Source: a virus. Taken from it: a DNA stretch of 47,393 bases. The stretch covers positions 1 through 47,393 of IMG/VR virus record IMGVR_UViG_3300019458_000053. One strand, given 5' to 3'. The notes below the pieces were generated by a model, which saw nothing but the letters and a program-made list of their open reading frames with translations, was not told the DNA's origin and ran no database searches. The number at the start of each line of letters is the position of its first letter. Positions within the stretch are counted from its first letter, which is position 1. The position numbers and the translations under genes are program-made. Positions 1 through 6,756 of this stretch are shown here, piece by piece.

Positions 1-362
<362 letters not shown>

Positions 363-363
<1 letters not shown>

Positions 364-722
364 TGGTAGAAGCGATAATACTGATGTCGGGCCTTATCGC
401 GACAATCGCGGCATGGTGGATCTCAGCATGCGGCCTGCCGTGGTGGCCGGGGCCGGAAGGTGTGCGAATGCCCGAACCCGATGACCCGCGATGGAAACGG
501 GTGTGTGACTCGTTGATGTTCGGGGATACCATCGCGATCAAGTTGCAATTTAATGGGGTCTATATCGACGGCCGTGAAATGGGGGCTGGATCATGGCTGT
601 ACGCGCACCGGGTCAAGCGGGCGTGGGCGCGCCGACTGGCACGCGAGGCCGTCCTTGATGTGCCGGTGCCGGGGATAGACGACGACGGCGAGGTAATTTC
701 GTTCAAGCGCCGGCTCAAATAA
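363..722 (+). CDS. Small membrane protein, unknown function
   Basis: This encodes 119 residues. The ATG at 363 shares one base with the TGA of the Ala-rich gene (TGATG), which suggests translational coupling; an in-frame GTG at 360 is the alternative start. Residues 1-27 (VEAIILMSGLIATIAAWWIS...) form one hydrophobic segment, so a single N-terminal transmembrane helix or uncleaved signal is expected. The rest is soluble and ends in a basic RRLK. I do not recognise a family. The position suggests an accessory early gene. Confidence 0.7.
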
Positions 723-741
723 ACCAAAGGGGAGAAACACA

Positions 742-768
742 ATGAACAAGGACGAGGCGAAACCATGA
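742..768 (+). CDS. 8-residue leader ORF (MNKDEAKP) coupled to the next gene
   Basis: ATG 742 follows a good ribosome site (AAAGGGGAG, 726-734). The ORF reads MNKDEAKP and stops at TGA 766-768, which overlaps the ATG at 765 of the next gene as ATGA. The downstream gene has no Shine-Dalgarno of its own, so ribosomes probably reach it through this leader. The upstream sequence AAATAAACCAA (717-727) recurs before the gene at 41468. It may be a coupling device rather than a functional peptide. Confidence 0.4.
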   Translation: MNKDEAKP

Positions 769-1127
769 CCGGCGGACAGTGTAAGTATTGCGGGTGCCCG
801 GCGACTGCACACGTAGCTGACGACGAGGAACTGCGCGGCTGCGAGCGATGCGGCTGCGAGCAATTCATCGTGGCCGAAGCGCTGACGCCAAATACTGACC
901 GACGGTGCCCGACCCCCACCATCGACCGAGTGAGCGAAGAACGAAAGGAACCGACGATGCCCAAGACCGACGCAGAGTCTCTATTGAAGCGCGTTGAGGC
1001 CGACCTGGAAACGGTATTGGCCGACCTGCAATCTTCGTTCGATGCTGTTAAATGCGTCGCGCAGGGCAGGCTTGAGGTCGCTCGCCATGCCGTGGAAGAA
1101 ACCCGCAACCTTCTTTACGGCGGCTAG
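765..1127 (+). CDS. Zinc-ribbon plus coiled-coil small protein
   Basis: This encodes 120 residues. The N-terminus carries CKYCGC (about residue 6) and CERCGC (about residue 27), a four-cysteine zinc-ribbon pattern. A linker contains the PTIDR motif shared with the two proteins encoded at 1131 and 1900. The C-terminal half (from MPKTDAESLLKRVE) is helical and heptad-like. An internal in-frame ATG at 957 with AAAGGAA six bases upstream could yield this 56-residue half separately. Function is unknown; a small nucleic-acid- or protein-binding factor is plausible. Confidence 0.65.
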   Translation: MTGGQCKYCGCPATAHVADDEELRGCERCGCEQFIVAEALTPNTDRRCPTPTIDRVSEERKEPTMPKTDAESLLKRVEADLETVLADLQSSFDAVKCVAQGRLEVARHAVEETRNLLYGG

Positions 1128-1130
1128 CCC

Positions 1131-1466
1131 ATGACCACTCCCACTATCGACCGAGGAACCGACAAGACAGTGGAGTTTGGGATGAACATGGTCATCCTGC
1201 TGCTGACTGCACCACATCTTCTGCTCGACTCTCTGGTGTGCAAGGTTCTGTGGAACTGGTTTCTCGTCCCGCTGGGCGTGCCGGCCGTAGAATGGGCACA
1301 CGCCCTTGGAATTGGGTTGCTGGTGTTACTAGTGTCACCGCATCCGTACCGTAACCCGAAGGCAACGGTGAAGGAGCGGTTAGATAAGTTCATCCAGGTG
1401 GGATTCGTGAAGCCGCTGTTCCTGTTGGGATTGGGATGGATTGCCTTGAGCCTGATGCGCCCATGA
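1131..1466 (+). CDS. Small multi-pass membrane protein with N-terminal PTIDR motif
   Basis: This encodes 111 residues, beginning MTTPTIDRGTDK. About three hydrophobic segments follow (near residues 19-45, 55-70 and 90-108: MVILLLTAPHLLL, ALGIGLLVLLVS, PLFLLGLGWIALSL), with a basic loop between the last two. Its stop overlaps the next ATG (ATGA at 1463). It is probably an inner-membrane protein. The location among early accessory genes argues against a holin, though one cannot be excluded. No family is recognised. Confidence 0.65.
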   Translation: MTTPTIDRGTDKTVEFGMNMVILLLTAPHLLLDSLVCKVLWNWFLVPLGVPAVEWAHALGIGLLVLLVSPHPYRNPKATVKERLDKFIQVGFVKPLFLLGLGWIALSLMRP

Positions 1467-1897
1467 CCGACGACATCAAGCAACGGGAAGCGCGGCTGCG
1501 AAGCGTCGCCGCAAAGTTACCTGGGCGTGGTCTTGAAATGGATCGACTGCCCGAGGTGCGCCGCGATTTGTATTGCGAATTGCTGTCCAGTGGCACGTTC
1601 GAAGTGGTGTTCCAGGTTCCGCGCGGTCCGCACGACTTGGAGGCGGACTTTGCCATGTTCGCGCGAAGCGACGCCCTCACCATCATCGACGCCTACCGGG
1701 CGGAACTGGCGGAAGCGAAGCGGGCGCACGCGGATACCAAACGTGGTCAAGCACTTTACTTGCGACTGCGCGACGTAGACCGGCTCGCCGAGTCATACGG
1801 CGTCGAAATTGCTACCGCGATCGAGGTGGAAGCCGATGCGCTAAAAGCTGAGGCCGACGCCCTGGATCGCGCCGCACCAGACGGTAAGGCGGTGTGA
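1463..1897 (+). CDS. Hypothetical protein, helical C-terminus
   Basis: This encodes 144 residues (MTDDIKQREARLRSV...). The start at 1463 is chosen because its ATG overlaps the upstream TGA; an in-frame start at 1436 would add nine residues inside the preceding gene. The second half (AYRAELAEAKRAHADTKRGQ; EVEADALKAEADALDRA) is strongly helical and likely coiled coil. There is no catalytic motif or membrane segment. Function is unknown. Confidence 0.65.
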   Translation: MTDDIKQREARLRSVAAKLPGRGLEMDRLPEVRRDLYCELLSSGTFEVVFQVPRGPHDLEADFAMFARSDALTIIDAYRAELAEAKRAHADTKRGQALYLRLRDVDRLAESYGVEIATAIEVEADALKAEADALDRAAPDGKAV

Positions 1898-1899
1898 CA

Positions 1900-2265
1900 A
1901 TGGGAAAACCAAGACACAGGGCGCTGTATTGCGACGCGCAGCGGATCAGCCGCGAGGCACTGGCCCCAACCATCGACCGAGAGACCACGAAGCCACCACA
2001 AGCATCATTCACAATCGAAAAGGCGATCGATGTGCTGCGACGTATGCTCAAGTTCTGGAGCAACCAGGACGACGACGGTCCGAGTAACGCCCAAGCCACG
2101 CAAGCCGTGTTCGTCATTGCGGCGATGGCCGATGACGTACGTGTTGCGGCTGGCGAGTGCCGCGTTTCGCTTCCCACGCCCGGCACCGATGCCGCCAGAC
2201 TGCTGACAGCCAATGCGATATTGCGCCGCGCGCTCCAGCGGGCGCTCGAAGCTCGTGCCGATTAG
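1900..2265 (+). CDS. Hypothetical protein with PTIDR motif
   Basis: This encodes 121 residues. ATG 1900 lies six bases after AAGGCGGT (1886-1893); GTG 1894, overlapping the upstream TGA, is the alternative start. PTIDR lies at about residues 24-28, after a short basic N-terminus. The remainder (IEKAIDVLRRMLKFW..., LLTANAILRRALQRALEA) is predicted helical. No known domain is recognised. The shared motif links it with the proteins at 765 and 1131. Confidence 0.6.
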   Translation: MGKPRHRALYCDAQRISREALAPTIDRETTKPPQASFTIEKAIDVLRRMLKFWSNQDDDGPSNAQATQAVFVIAAMADDVRVAAGECRVSLPTPGTDAARLLTANAILRRALQRALEARAD

Positions 2266-2342
2266 GACAAGTGGACCGGCTCTGCGCTCCGACTGGAATG
2301 TCCAATCTGCCACGCTGAATTACGCCCCAAGGAGCTTGCCCG

Positions 2343-2648
2343 ATGAACGAGTACCCCGAACACGACAAGCTGATGAAAGTCCAAGCCAATAGCCAAGCCT
2401 GCGGTGAATTTTTAGATTGGCTGCTGGGACGCTACACCATCGGCGAGTATCACGAGCACACGGATGCCTGTTGGCCCCCTGATGAGAATCACACCGAACG
2501 CCGCCGCACATGCGGCTACTCGGACGATGTCTTGTATCCGGCCGGCATCGACGTTCGGAAGCTGCTCGCTCAGTTTTTCGGAATCGACGAGGACAAGCTA
2601 GAAGACGAGAAGCGCGAGATGATTGACCAGTTGCGGAAGAATGTATGA
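2343..2648 (+). CDS. Conserved phage hypothetical protein
   Basis: This encodes 101 residues with a clear ribosome site (AAGGAGC, 2330-2336). The start MNEYPEHDKLMKVQANSQA followed by GEFLDWLL, and the end LLAQFFGIDEDKLEDEKR, resemble a small protein family I have seen in many phages and prophages, where it has no assigned function. The last third is acidic and helical. Its stop overlaps the next start at 2645. Confidence 0.7.
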   Translation: MNEYPEHDKLMKVQANSQACGEFLDWLLGRYTIGEYHEHTDACWPPDENHTERRRTCGYSDDVLYPAGIDVRKLLAQFFGIDEDKLEDEKREMIDQLRKNV

Positions 2649-3202
2649 TGCTGAAGCTTTATGACGAGTACAAAAGTGGTCGACGGGATTTCATCGGAGA
2701 AAATCTTGAAGGTGCAGTGATCCAACATGTCGATCTGTCTGGCATCAACTTGCGCGAAGCGAATCTGATGAACGCCGATTTCTCCGGCACCATCTTTCGC
2801 GGTGGCGATCTACAGCACGCGAATCTACGCGGAGCATCGCTCCTAGCCGCTGATCTCCGTGGAACTGACGTAAGAAACAGCCAGCTTCAAGGCGCTGTCT
2901 TGACTGATGCCGATCTTCGCGGAACGCTCTGGACTCAAAGCGCAGTGCCGCATCCGATCGATTTGCGGAGGAAGGTATTTGAGTATCTATCTAAGAATCC
3001 ACACATGTTCGATCCTTCTCTCATGTGCGACGGCTCGAGTAATCCGGCGTGTCCGCATCCAGGTTCCATCTTCGCCTGGGCTTGCCATCTAGGTGGCGGG
3101 GCGCGATGCGGACATTCGATCCACACGAGTGCGCATTTTTTATTGTGGTCTTACGGTCTACCGATGCCCGATGATGACTTGCTTGCGCTCGTTCATATGT
3201 GA
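2645..3202 (+). CDS. Pentapeptide-repeat protein with Cys/His-rich C-terminal region
   Basis: This encodes 185 residues. Residues about 15-98 are pentapeptide repeats of A(D/N)LXX type (LREANLMNADFSG..., LQHANLRGASLLAADLRG, TDADLRGTLW), which fold as a right-handed beta-helix. The last 75 residues are unrelated and contain CHLGGGARCGHSIHTSAHFL, suggestive of a metal site. Pentapeptide proteins include DNA mimics that act on gyrase, but many have no known role. ATG 2645 overlaps the previous TGA, and ATG 2648 is equally possible. It is probably an acquired accessory gene. Confidence 0.8.
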   Translation: MMLKLYDEYKSGRRDFIGENLEGAVIQHVDLSGINLREANLMNADFSGTIFRGGDLQHANLRGASLLAADLRGTDVRNSQLQGAVLTDADLRGTLWTQSAVPHPIDLRRKVFEYLSKNPHMFDPSLMCDGSSNPACPHPGSIFAWACHLGGGARCGHSIHTSAHFLLWSYGLPMPDDDLLALVHM

Positions 3203-3297
3203 CTTTACAAGATCCCGCACCATCGCCTCAGCCTGCATGATTGACGTTCTATCCTCTATAGAAATTGTTGCGTCCATTTCCACCTGACCGGCGCCAT

Positions 3298-3426
3298 GAG
3301 TTCGTGCAGCGGACCGAATGGGGAGCAATCTGCGCGGTCGAAATAGATCGGGCCTTTTGCGACGTCCAGGTCGAAAGGTGGGAAGCCTTCACCGGAAAAA
3401 AGGCTTCGCGTCGAGGATCTCGATGA
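3298..3426 (+). pseudogene. Remnant of a DNA methyltransferase C-terminus
   Basis: In the frame ending at TGA 3424-3426 the sequence reads CAVEIDRAFCDVQVERWEAF, then TGKKAS. This matches the end of many phage N6-adenine/N4-cytosine methyltransferases (typically ELDPxYCDVxVxRWExFTGKxA). Upstream the frame lacks an ATG and is closed by a TAG at 3259-3261, so no catalytic or SAM-binding motif remains. The remnant sits in a 300-bp stretch between the pentapeptide gene and the replication operon. I read it as the stump of a deleted or replaced gene. Confidence 0.6.
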
Positions 3427-3503
3427 GCACTGTGCCTTGGTGGGAAGGTCCTTGATTTTGCGTCCGCATATGATCGAAAGTAGTGGCTAGGAGGATCGAT
3501 CGA

Positions 3504-4049
3504 ATGCCAACGGTGCGCCTGGATCGCAAAGCCCTCGAAGCGCCGACGATCGCGAGTCTGCCGGCGCGACTCTGGCGGTTGTACGTATCGCTTCGGGTCC
3601 TAGCAAATAGTGACGGCCGGGTCTTCCAGCTCGGCATCGCGGCGGCGCTGGCCGGTGATCCACAGGGCCAGGCGACCCTGCACGAACTAGTCGGCCTTCG
3701 CCGGGCACGCTTGCTCGAAATGCTACCGGACAATTCCGTGCAGATGTTCTTGCGGCAAGCCAAGGATCGCAAACCAGGCAAAGATCAGTCCGGTCAAGTC
3801 ATCGCATCAATCCCGATCCAGGGCGGCGGATCATGGGATGTCAGGCAATCGCTGGCCGATGAATTGCGGCGAGCTTTCCCCGGCGTCGACATCATCACGC
3901 AGATCCGCCGGGCGGCGATTTATTTCGAATCGGTGCCGCAGAAGCGCAAGACCGCACGCGGGATGCCGCGATGTTTGTACACATGGATGCGGCGCGAATC
4001 GTCCGGCCAGCCGGCAGGTCCACGGGCAATCGGATACCCCGACCTATGA
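3504..4049 (+). CDS. Replication initiator / helicase-loader-like protein
   Basis: This encodes 181 residues. ATG 3504 follows a perfect AGGAGG (3490-3495); a GTG at 3483 lies upstream of that site and is rejected. The N-terminal half (LPARLWRLYVSLRVLANSDGR) looks like a winged-helix region. The C-terminus (AAIYFESVPQKRKTARGMPR, then CLYTWMRRE) resembles the end of DnaT/DnaD-like phage primosome proteins. It overlaps the DnaB helicase gene by 4 bp, which supports a role in loading that helicase on phage DNA. Assignment rests on context and this C-terminal pattern. Confidence 0.6.
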   Translation: MPTVRLDRKALEAPTIASLPARLWRLYVSLRVLANSDGRVFQLGIAAALAGDPQGQATLHELVGLRRARLLEMLPDNSVQMFLRQAKDRKPGKDQSGQVIASIPIQGGGSWDVRQSLADELRRAFPGVDIITQIRRAAIYFESVPQKRKTARGMPRCLYTWMRRESSGQPAGPRAIGYPDL

Positions 4050-5353
4050 ACGCCACGACAGACGCGGAAGACGCCGTGATCGGCGCGGTCTTGATTGCGG
4101 CTGATGTCGTGCTGGCGGAAGCGCGGGATCTGCGGCCCGACGATTTCCAGAATCCTCACAACCGGCAGACCTGGGAGCATGTTCTTGCCCTGGCCGATCT
4201 AGGCGAGCAGGTCACGCTGATTGCGGTCGCCGACCGAATTCGCCTGACTGGCCATGCCCAGGACGCGCGCCTGATGGCGCAAGCGGCGGCGGCGCCGTTG
4301 GTCGAAACGATCGGCCAGGCCGTTCGCTTGGTCCGTGAAGCATCCATTCGCCGTGCCGTAATGATGATCGGCGCAGATCTCGTAAAGCGCGCCCAGGGCG
4401 GCGAAAGCGTCGATACATTGTTAGCCCAGGCCCGCGAGGCGATAGCGGGCGTCGAAATTCAAGGGACTAGAACCGGGCCAGCACATGTCGCCGATATCAT
4501 GGGCGCAGGGCTGGATGCGATCGAAGATCGCCAACGCGCACCAGAGCGCCATGGGATCCAGACCGGGATCTGGAATTACGACGCCACGATCGGTCCGCTT
4601 GGGGCCGGCAACCTGATCACGATTGGCGGACCGCCTGGCGGCGGGAAAACTGGACTAGCGATCGCGTTTGCCGATCATGCGGCTGCCCTGGGGATTCCCA
4701 CCTGTTATTTTTCGCTTGAAATGGCAACCCAGGAAATCCTCGAACGATTCCTGGCGCGGCGATCGCGGGTCAACGGCTCGACCATCCGCCGGTCGACCAT
4801 GGATCAAAACGAATGGCGACAGGTCATGCAGGCCGGCATGGCGTTACGCGAGGCACCGCTTTGGATTGACGCGCGGCCGGCGACGGTTGGGCGGTTGGTC
4901 GCCGAGATCAGGCGATGGCACGCGAAACATGTCACCCGCACCGATCGGCGGTTGGGTCTGGTCGTTGTCGATTACGTCCAGCTATTGCAAGGCGATGATC
5001 CAAGGGAAGAACAATTCGAAACGGTATCGCGGGCGACCCGCCTGCTGAAACAGACCGCCGCGGAATTGGCGATCCCGATCGTCGAACTTTCGCAATTGAA
5101 CCGCGAATCACAGAAACGTGGCGATCGCCCGACGCTTGCGGCCCTGAAAGGATCGGGAACGCTCGAAGCGGATAGCGATGTCGTGATCTTTCCCTGGCGG
5201 GAACTAAAAAGCGAAGACGACCGCAATCAACCAGGATATGCGAAATTGATCGTTGCGAAGAATCGGTTTGGCCCAAGCGGCAACATCACCGCCTGGTGGC
5301 AAGCTGACTTGGCGACCTTCACCAGCGACGGCCAGGAGGTCTTGCCGGTATGA
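4046..5353 (+). CDS. dnaB: Replicative DNA helicase, DnaB family
   Basis: This encodes 435 residues, close to the family norm. It has an N-terminal DnaB-N helical domain (about 1-110) and a RecA-like C-terminal motor. Walker A is GGPPGGGKTG near residue 194 and Walker B is LGLVVVDYVQLL near residue 303. The typical FSLEM follows Walker A, and KGSGTLEADSDVVIF lies near the end. The hexamer unwinds DNA at the phage fork. ATG 4046 overlaps the loader-like gene's stop, so this start is preferred over one 25 codons upstream. No primase or polymerase is encoded nearby, so host enzymes are presumably recruited. Confidence 0.95.
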   Translation: MNATTDAEDAVIGAVLIAADVVLAEARDLRPDDFQNPHNRQTWEHVLALADLGEQVTLIAVADRIRLTGHAQDARLMAQAAAAPLVETIGQAVRLVREASIRRAVMMIGADLVKRAQGGESVDTLLAQAREAIAGVEIQGTRTGPAHVADIMGAGLDAIEDRQRAPERHGIQTGIWNYDATIGPLGAGNLITIGGPPGGGKTGLAIAFADHAAALGIPTCYFSLEMATQEILERFLARRSRVNGSTIRRSTMDQNEWRQVMQAGMALREAPLWIDARPATVGRLVAEIRRWHAKHVTRTDRRLGLVVVDYVQLLQGDDPREEQFETVSRATRLLKQTAAELAIPIVELSQLNRESQKRGDRPTLAALKGSGTLEADSDVVIFPWRELKSEDDRNQPGYAKLIVAKNRFGPSGNITAWWQADLATFTSDGQEVLPV

Positions 5354-5688
5354 GACACATGTCTTTCAGCCTGACAACGCGACAATTTCTGAACGGATCG
5401 AAGACCGTGACGCGCCGTTTAGGCTGGGCCTATCTCAAACCAGGCGATCGATTGCAGGCGGTTGAAAAGAATCAGGGACTCAAGCGTGGTGAAAAGATCA
5501 AGCGGTTGGGCGCAATCGAGATCGTAAATGTACGACGCGAACGAATTGATCAAGTGACGGGTCCAGACGTCCTTCTGGAAGGATTCCCCGATCTGTCGCC
5601 GCAGGAATTTTTAGTTTTTTTCTGCAAATCCATGCGCTGCGGTCCCGCGACACGTGTCACGCGGATCGAATTTCGTCGCCTCTCATGA
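5350..5688 (+). CDS. ASCH-domain protein
   Basis: This encodes 112 residues. MSFSLTTRQFLNGSKTVTRR followed by LGWAYLKPGDRLQAVEK is the typical opening of ASCH (PUA-like beta-barrel) proteins, in which the GSKTVTRR region lines the nucleic-acid or nucleotide binding cleft. ASCH proteins are often found beside phage replication genes. Some act on modified nucleosides or RNA, but the substrate here is unknown. It overlaps the helicase stop (ATGA) and so belongs to the replication operon. Confidence 0.8.
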   Translation: MRHMSFSLTTRQFLNGSKTVTRRLGWAYLKPGDRLQAVEKNQGLKRGEKIKRLGAIEIVNVRRERIDQVTGPDVLLEGFPDLSPQEFLVFFCKSMRCGPATRVTRIEFRRLS

Positions 5689-5999
5689 ATGACCAGATCG
5701 AAACCTATCGCGGCAAGAGCGGCTGGCGCTACCGGTACGCCGGCCGCGATGATGGACATTACATGAGTGAGGCGATGGCCCGGCAGGCCGCAGAATGCTA
5801 CGCCCGCGATCGCCCGACCGATCAAGAAATGCTGGACGATTGTGAAGCGGCCATCCGCGTTCCAGCCGAACGCGGCGGCCCGGGCTACACGGAATGGGAG
5901 CACGAATTCTTGGTCAACATCAACGCCCAGATGCTGGACGGAAAACTGCTGTCATCAGGGCAAAGGGCCAAGCTCGACCAACTTTGGAGGAAGCTATGA
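5685..5999 (+). CDS. Conserved hypothetical protein
   Basis: This encodes 104 residues, overlapping its neighbours by ATGA at both ends. The C-terminal 35 residues (WEHEFLVNINAQMLDGK, LSSGQRAKLDQLWRKL) form a helical motif that recurs in small proteins of phage replication modules. The middle has the phage-like SEAMARQAAECYARD. No enzymatic motif is visible. It is likely an accessory protein of the replication operon. Confidence 0.65.
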   Translation: MNDQIETYRGKSGWRYRYAGRDDGHYMSEAMARQAAECYARDRPTDQEMLDDCEAAIRVPAERGGPGYTEWEHEFLVNINAQMLDGKLLSSGQRAKLDQLWRKL

Positions 6000-6364
6000 A
6001 ACGAACACCGCTGGTTCGCAAGACGCCGCTACGGCGGACCTCGACGATGCCAAAAACAAACACCGAACGAAAGCGGTGGTTGCATGAAATCCAGTTCGGC
6101 GGCGGCATCGATCACGACCACTACGTCCGCGAGCGAGGATGTGCGCTGCTAGTATTGTCTCCTCATCACTGCATCGGTAGCATTCAGGCCGCGCATCTGA
6201 GCAGCCGCGGTGCGGGCGGGAAATGGTTTGATATCGTCGGCCTTTGCGACTTTGCGCACCGCTGGCTGGAACGTGGCAACGCATCGGATGAAACAAAAGC
6301 ATCTCTGCGGTCGATGGCGAAGACTCTTGTCGATAATCACCTGCGCGCAATCAGGGCGATATGA
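5996..6364 (+). CDS. Divergent HNH/DUF968-like nuclease
   Basis: This encodes 122 residues. The basic start MKRTPLVRKTPLRRTSTMPK and the segment AAHLSSRGAGGKWFDIVGLC with FAHRWLE resemble the small phage HNH proteins (Ref/DUF968-like) that read AHxxxxGxGGKxxDxxxxPLCxxHHxxxH. The second half lacks the full HH pair, and the usual CxxC before it is reduced to scattered C/H (ERGCALL, HHC). Metal binding and activity may therefore be altered. It could process replication or recombination intermediates. Start 5996 overlaps the previous TGA. Confidence 0.55.
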   Translation: MKRTPLVRKTPLRRTSTMPKTNTERKRWLHEIQFGGGIDHDHYVRERGCALLVLSPHHCIGSIQAAHLSSRGAGGKWFDIVGLCDFAHRWLERGNASDETKASLRSMAKTLVDNHLRAIRAI

Positions 6365-6621
6365 ATACGACCGTCGCACTGGTCAAATCACCGCCGGCAA
6401 CCCAGCACATCAAGGAAATACGAATCCAGCCGCGCTGGTGGCACAAGAATCGCGGACATTTGGTAGGCGAAGCCATCCAGCGGCTTGTCGACGACGAGAA
6501 TTTGCATCTTCTAGAAATCGCCGTCGATGCCGGCGGCCTGATCTTGGTCTTCGCCGACAAGCCGGATCCGATCGAGCTTGCCAGGGCCACGCGCATCATC
6601 AACGATCCGAGGAACCTATGA
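6361..6621 (+). CDS. Hypothetical protein at end of replication operon
   Basis: This encodes 86 residues; the ATG overlaps the upstream TGA. A basic centre (IQPRWWHKNRGHLVGEAIQR) is followed by two hydrophobic beta-like strands (LHLLEIAVDAGGLILVFADK). No family is recognised. It is the last gene of the run of overlapping genes that starts at 3504, before a promoter-bearing gap. Confidence 0.6.
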   Translation: MNTTVALVKSPPATQHIKEIRIQPRWWHKNRGHLVGEAIQRLVDDENLHLLEIAVDAGGLILVFADKPDPIELARATRIINDPRNL

Positions 6622-6679
6622 TGGGAATGATGGCAATTTAAGGCGATTTTGGTGGCAAAGCGCGGCCAGTCTTTCCCCT

Positions 6680-6709
6680 TTGCATATCCGGGGCGATTCG
6701 GGCTATTAT
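6680..6709 (+). promoter_or_regulatory. Promoter A: sigma70-like with CGATTCGGGC spacer block
   Basis: TTGCAT (6680-6685), an 18-bp spacer and TATTAT (6704-6709) lie 47 bp upstream of the DUF932-like gene. The spacer ends in CCGGGGCGATTCGGGC directly before the -10. The same block precedes the Ala-rich gene at 40615, and related blocks precede the genes at 42170 and 43017. The rest of the 135-bp gap (6622-6756) holds nothing else that I recognise. Confidence 0.6.
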
Positions 6710-6756
6710 ATGTCGGATGGCTGGGCACAACGCACAGCCAAAACAGGAGGATCGAA

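Noticed and set aside
3158-3277. Minus-strand 39-residue ORF (MDATISIEDRTSIMQAEAMV...)
   Set aside because: The composition is protein-like, but it lies partly inside the pentapeptide gene, has no clear ribosome site and no neighbour on that strand.
3430-3503. Promoter for the replication operon (TATGAT at about 3469)
   Set aside because: The -10-like TATGAT has no -35 at a suitable distance; TTGATT is only 11 bp upstream. I could not support it.
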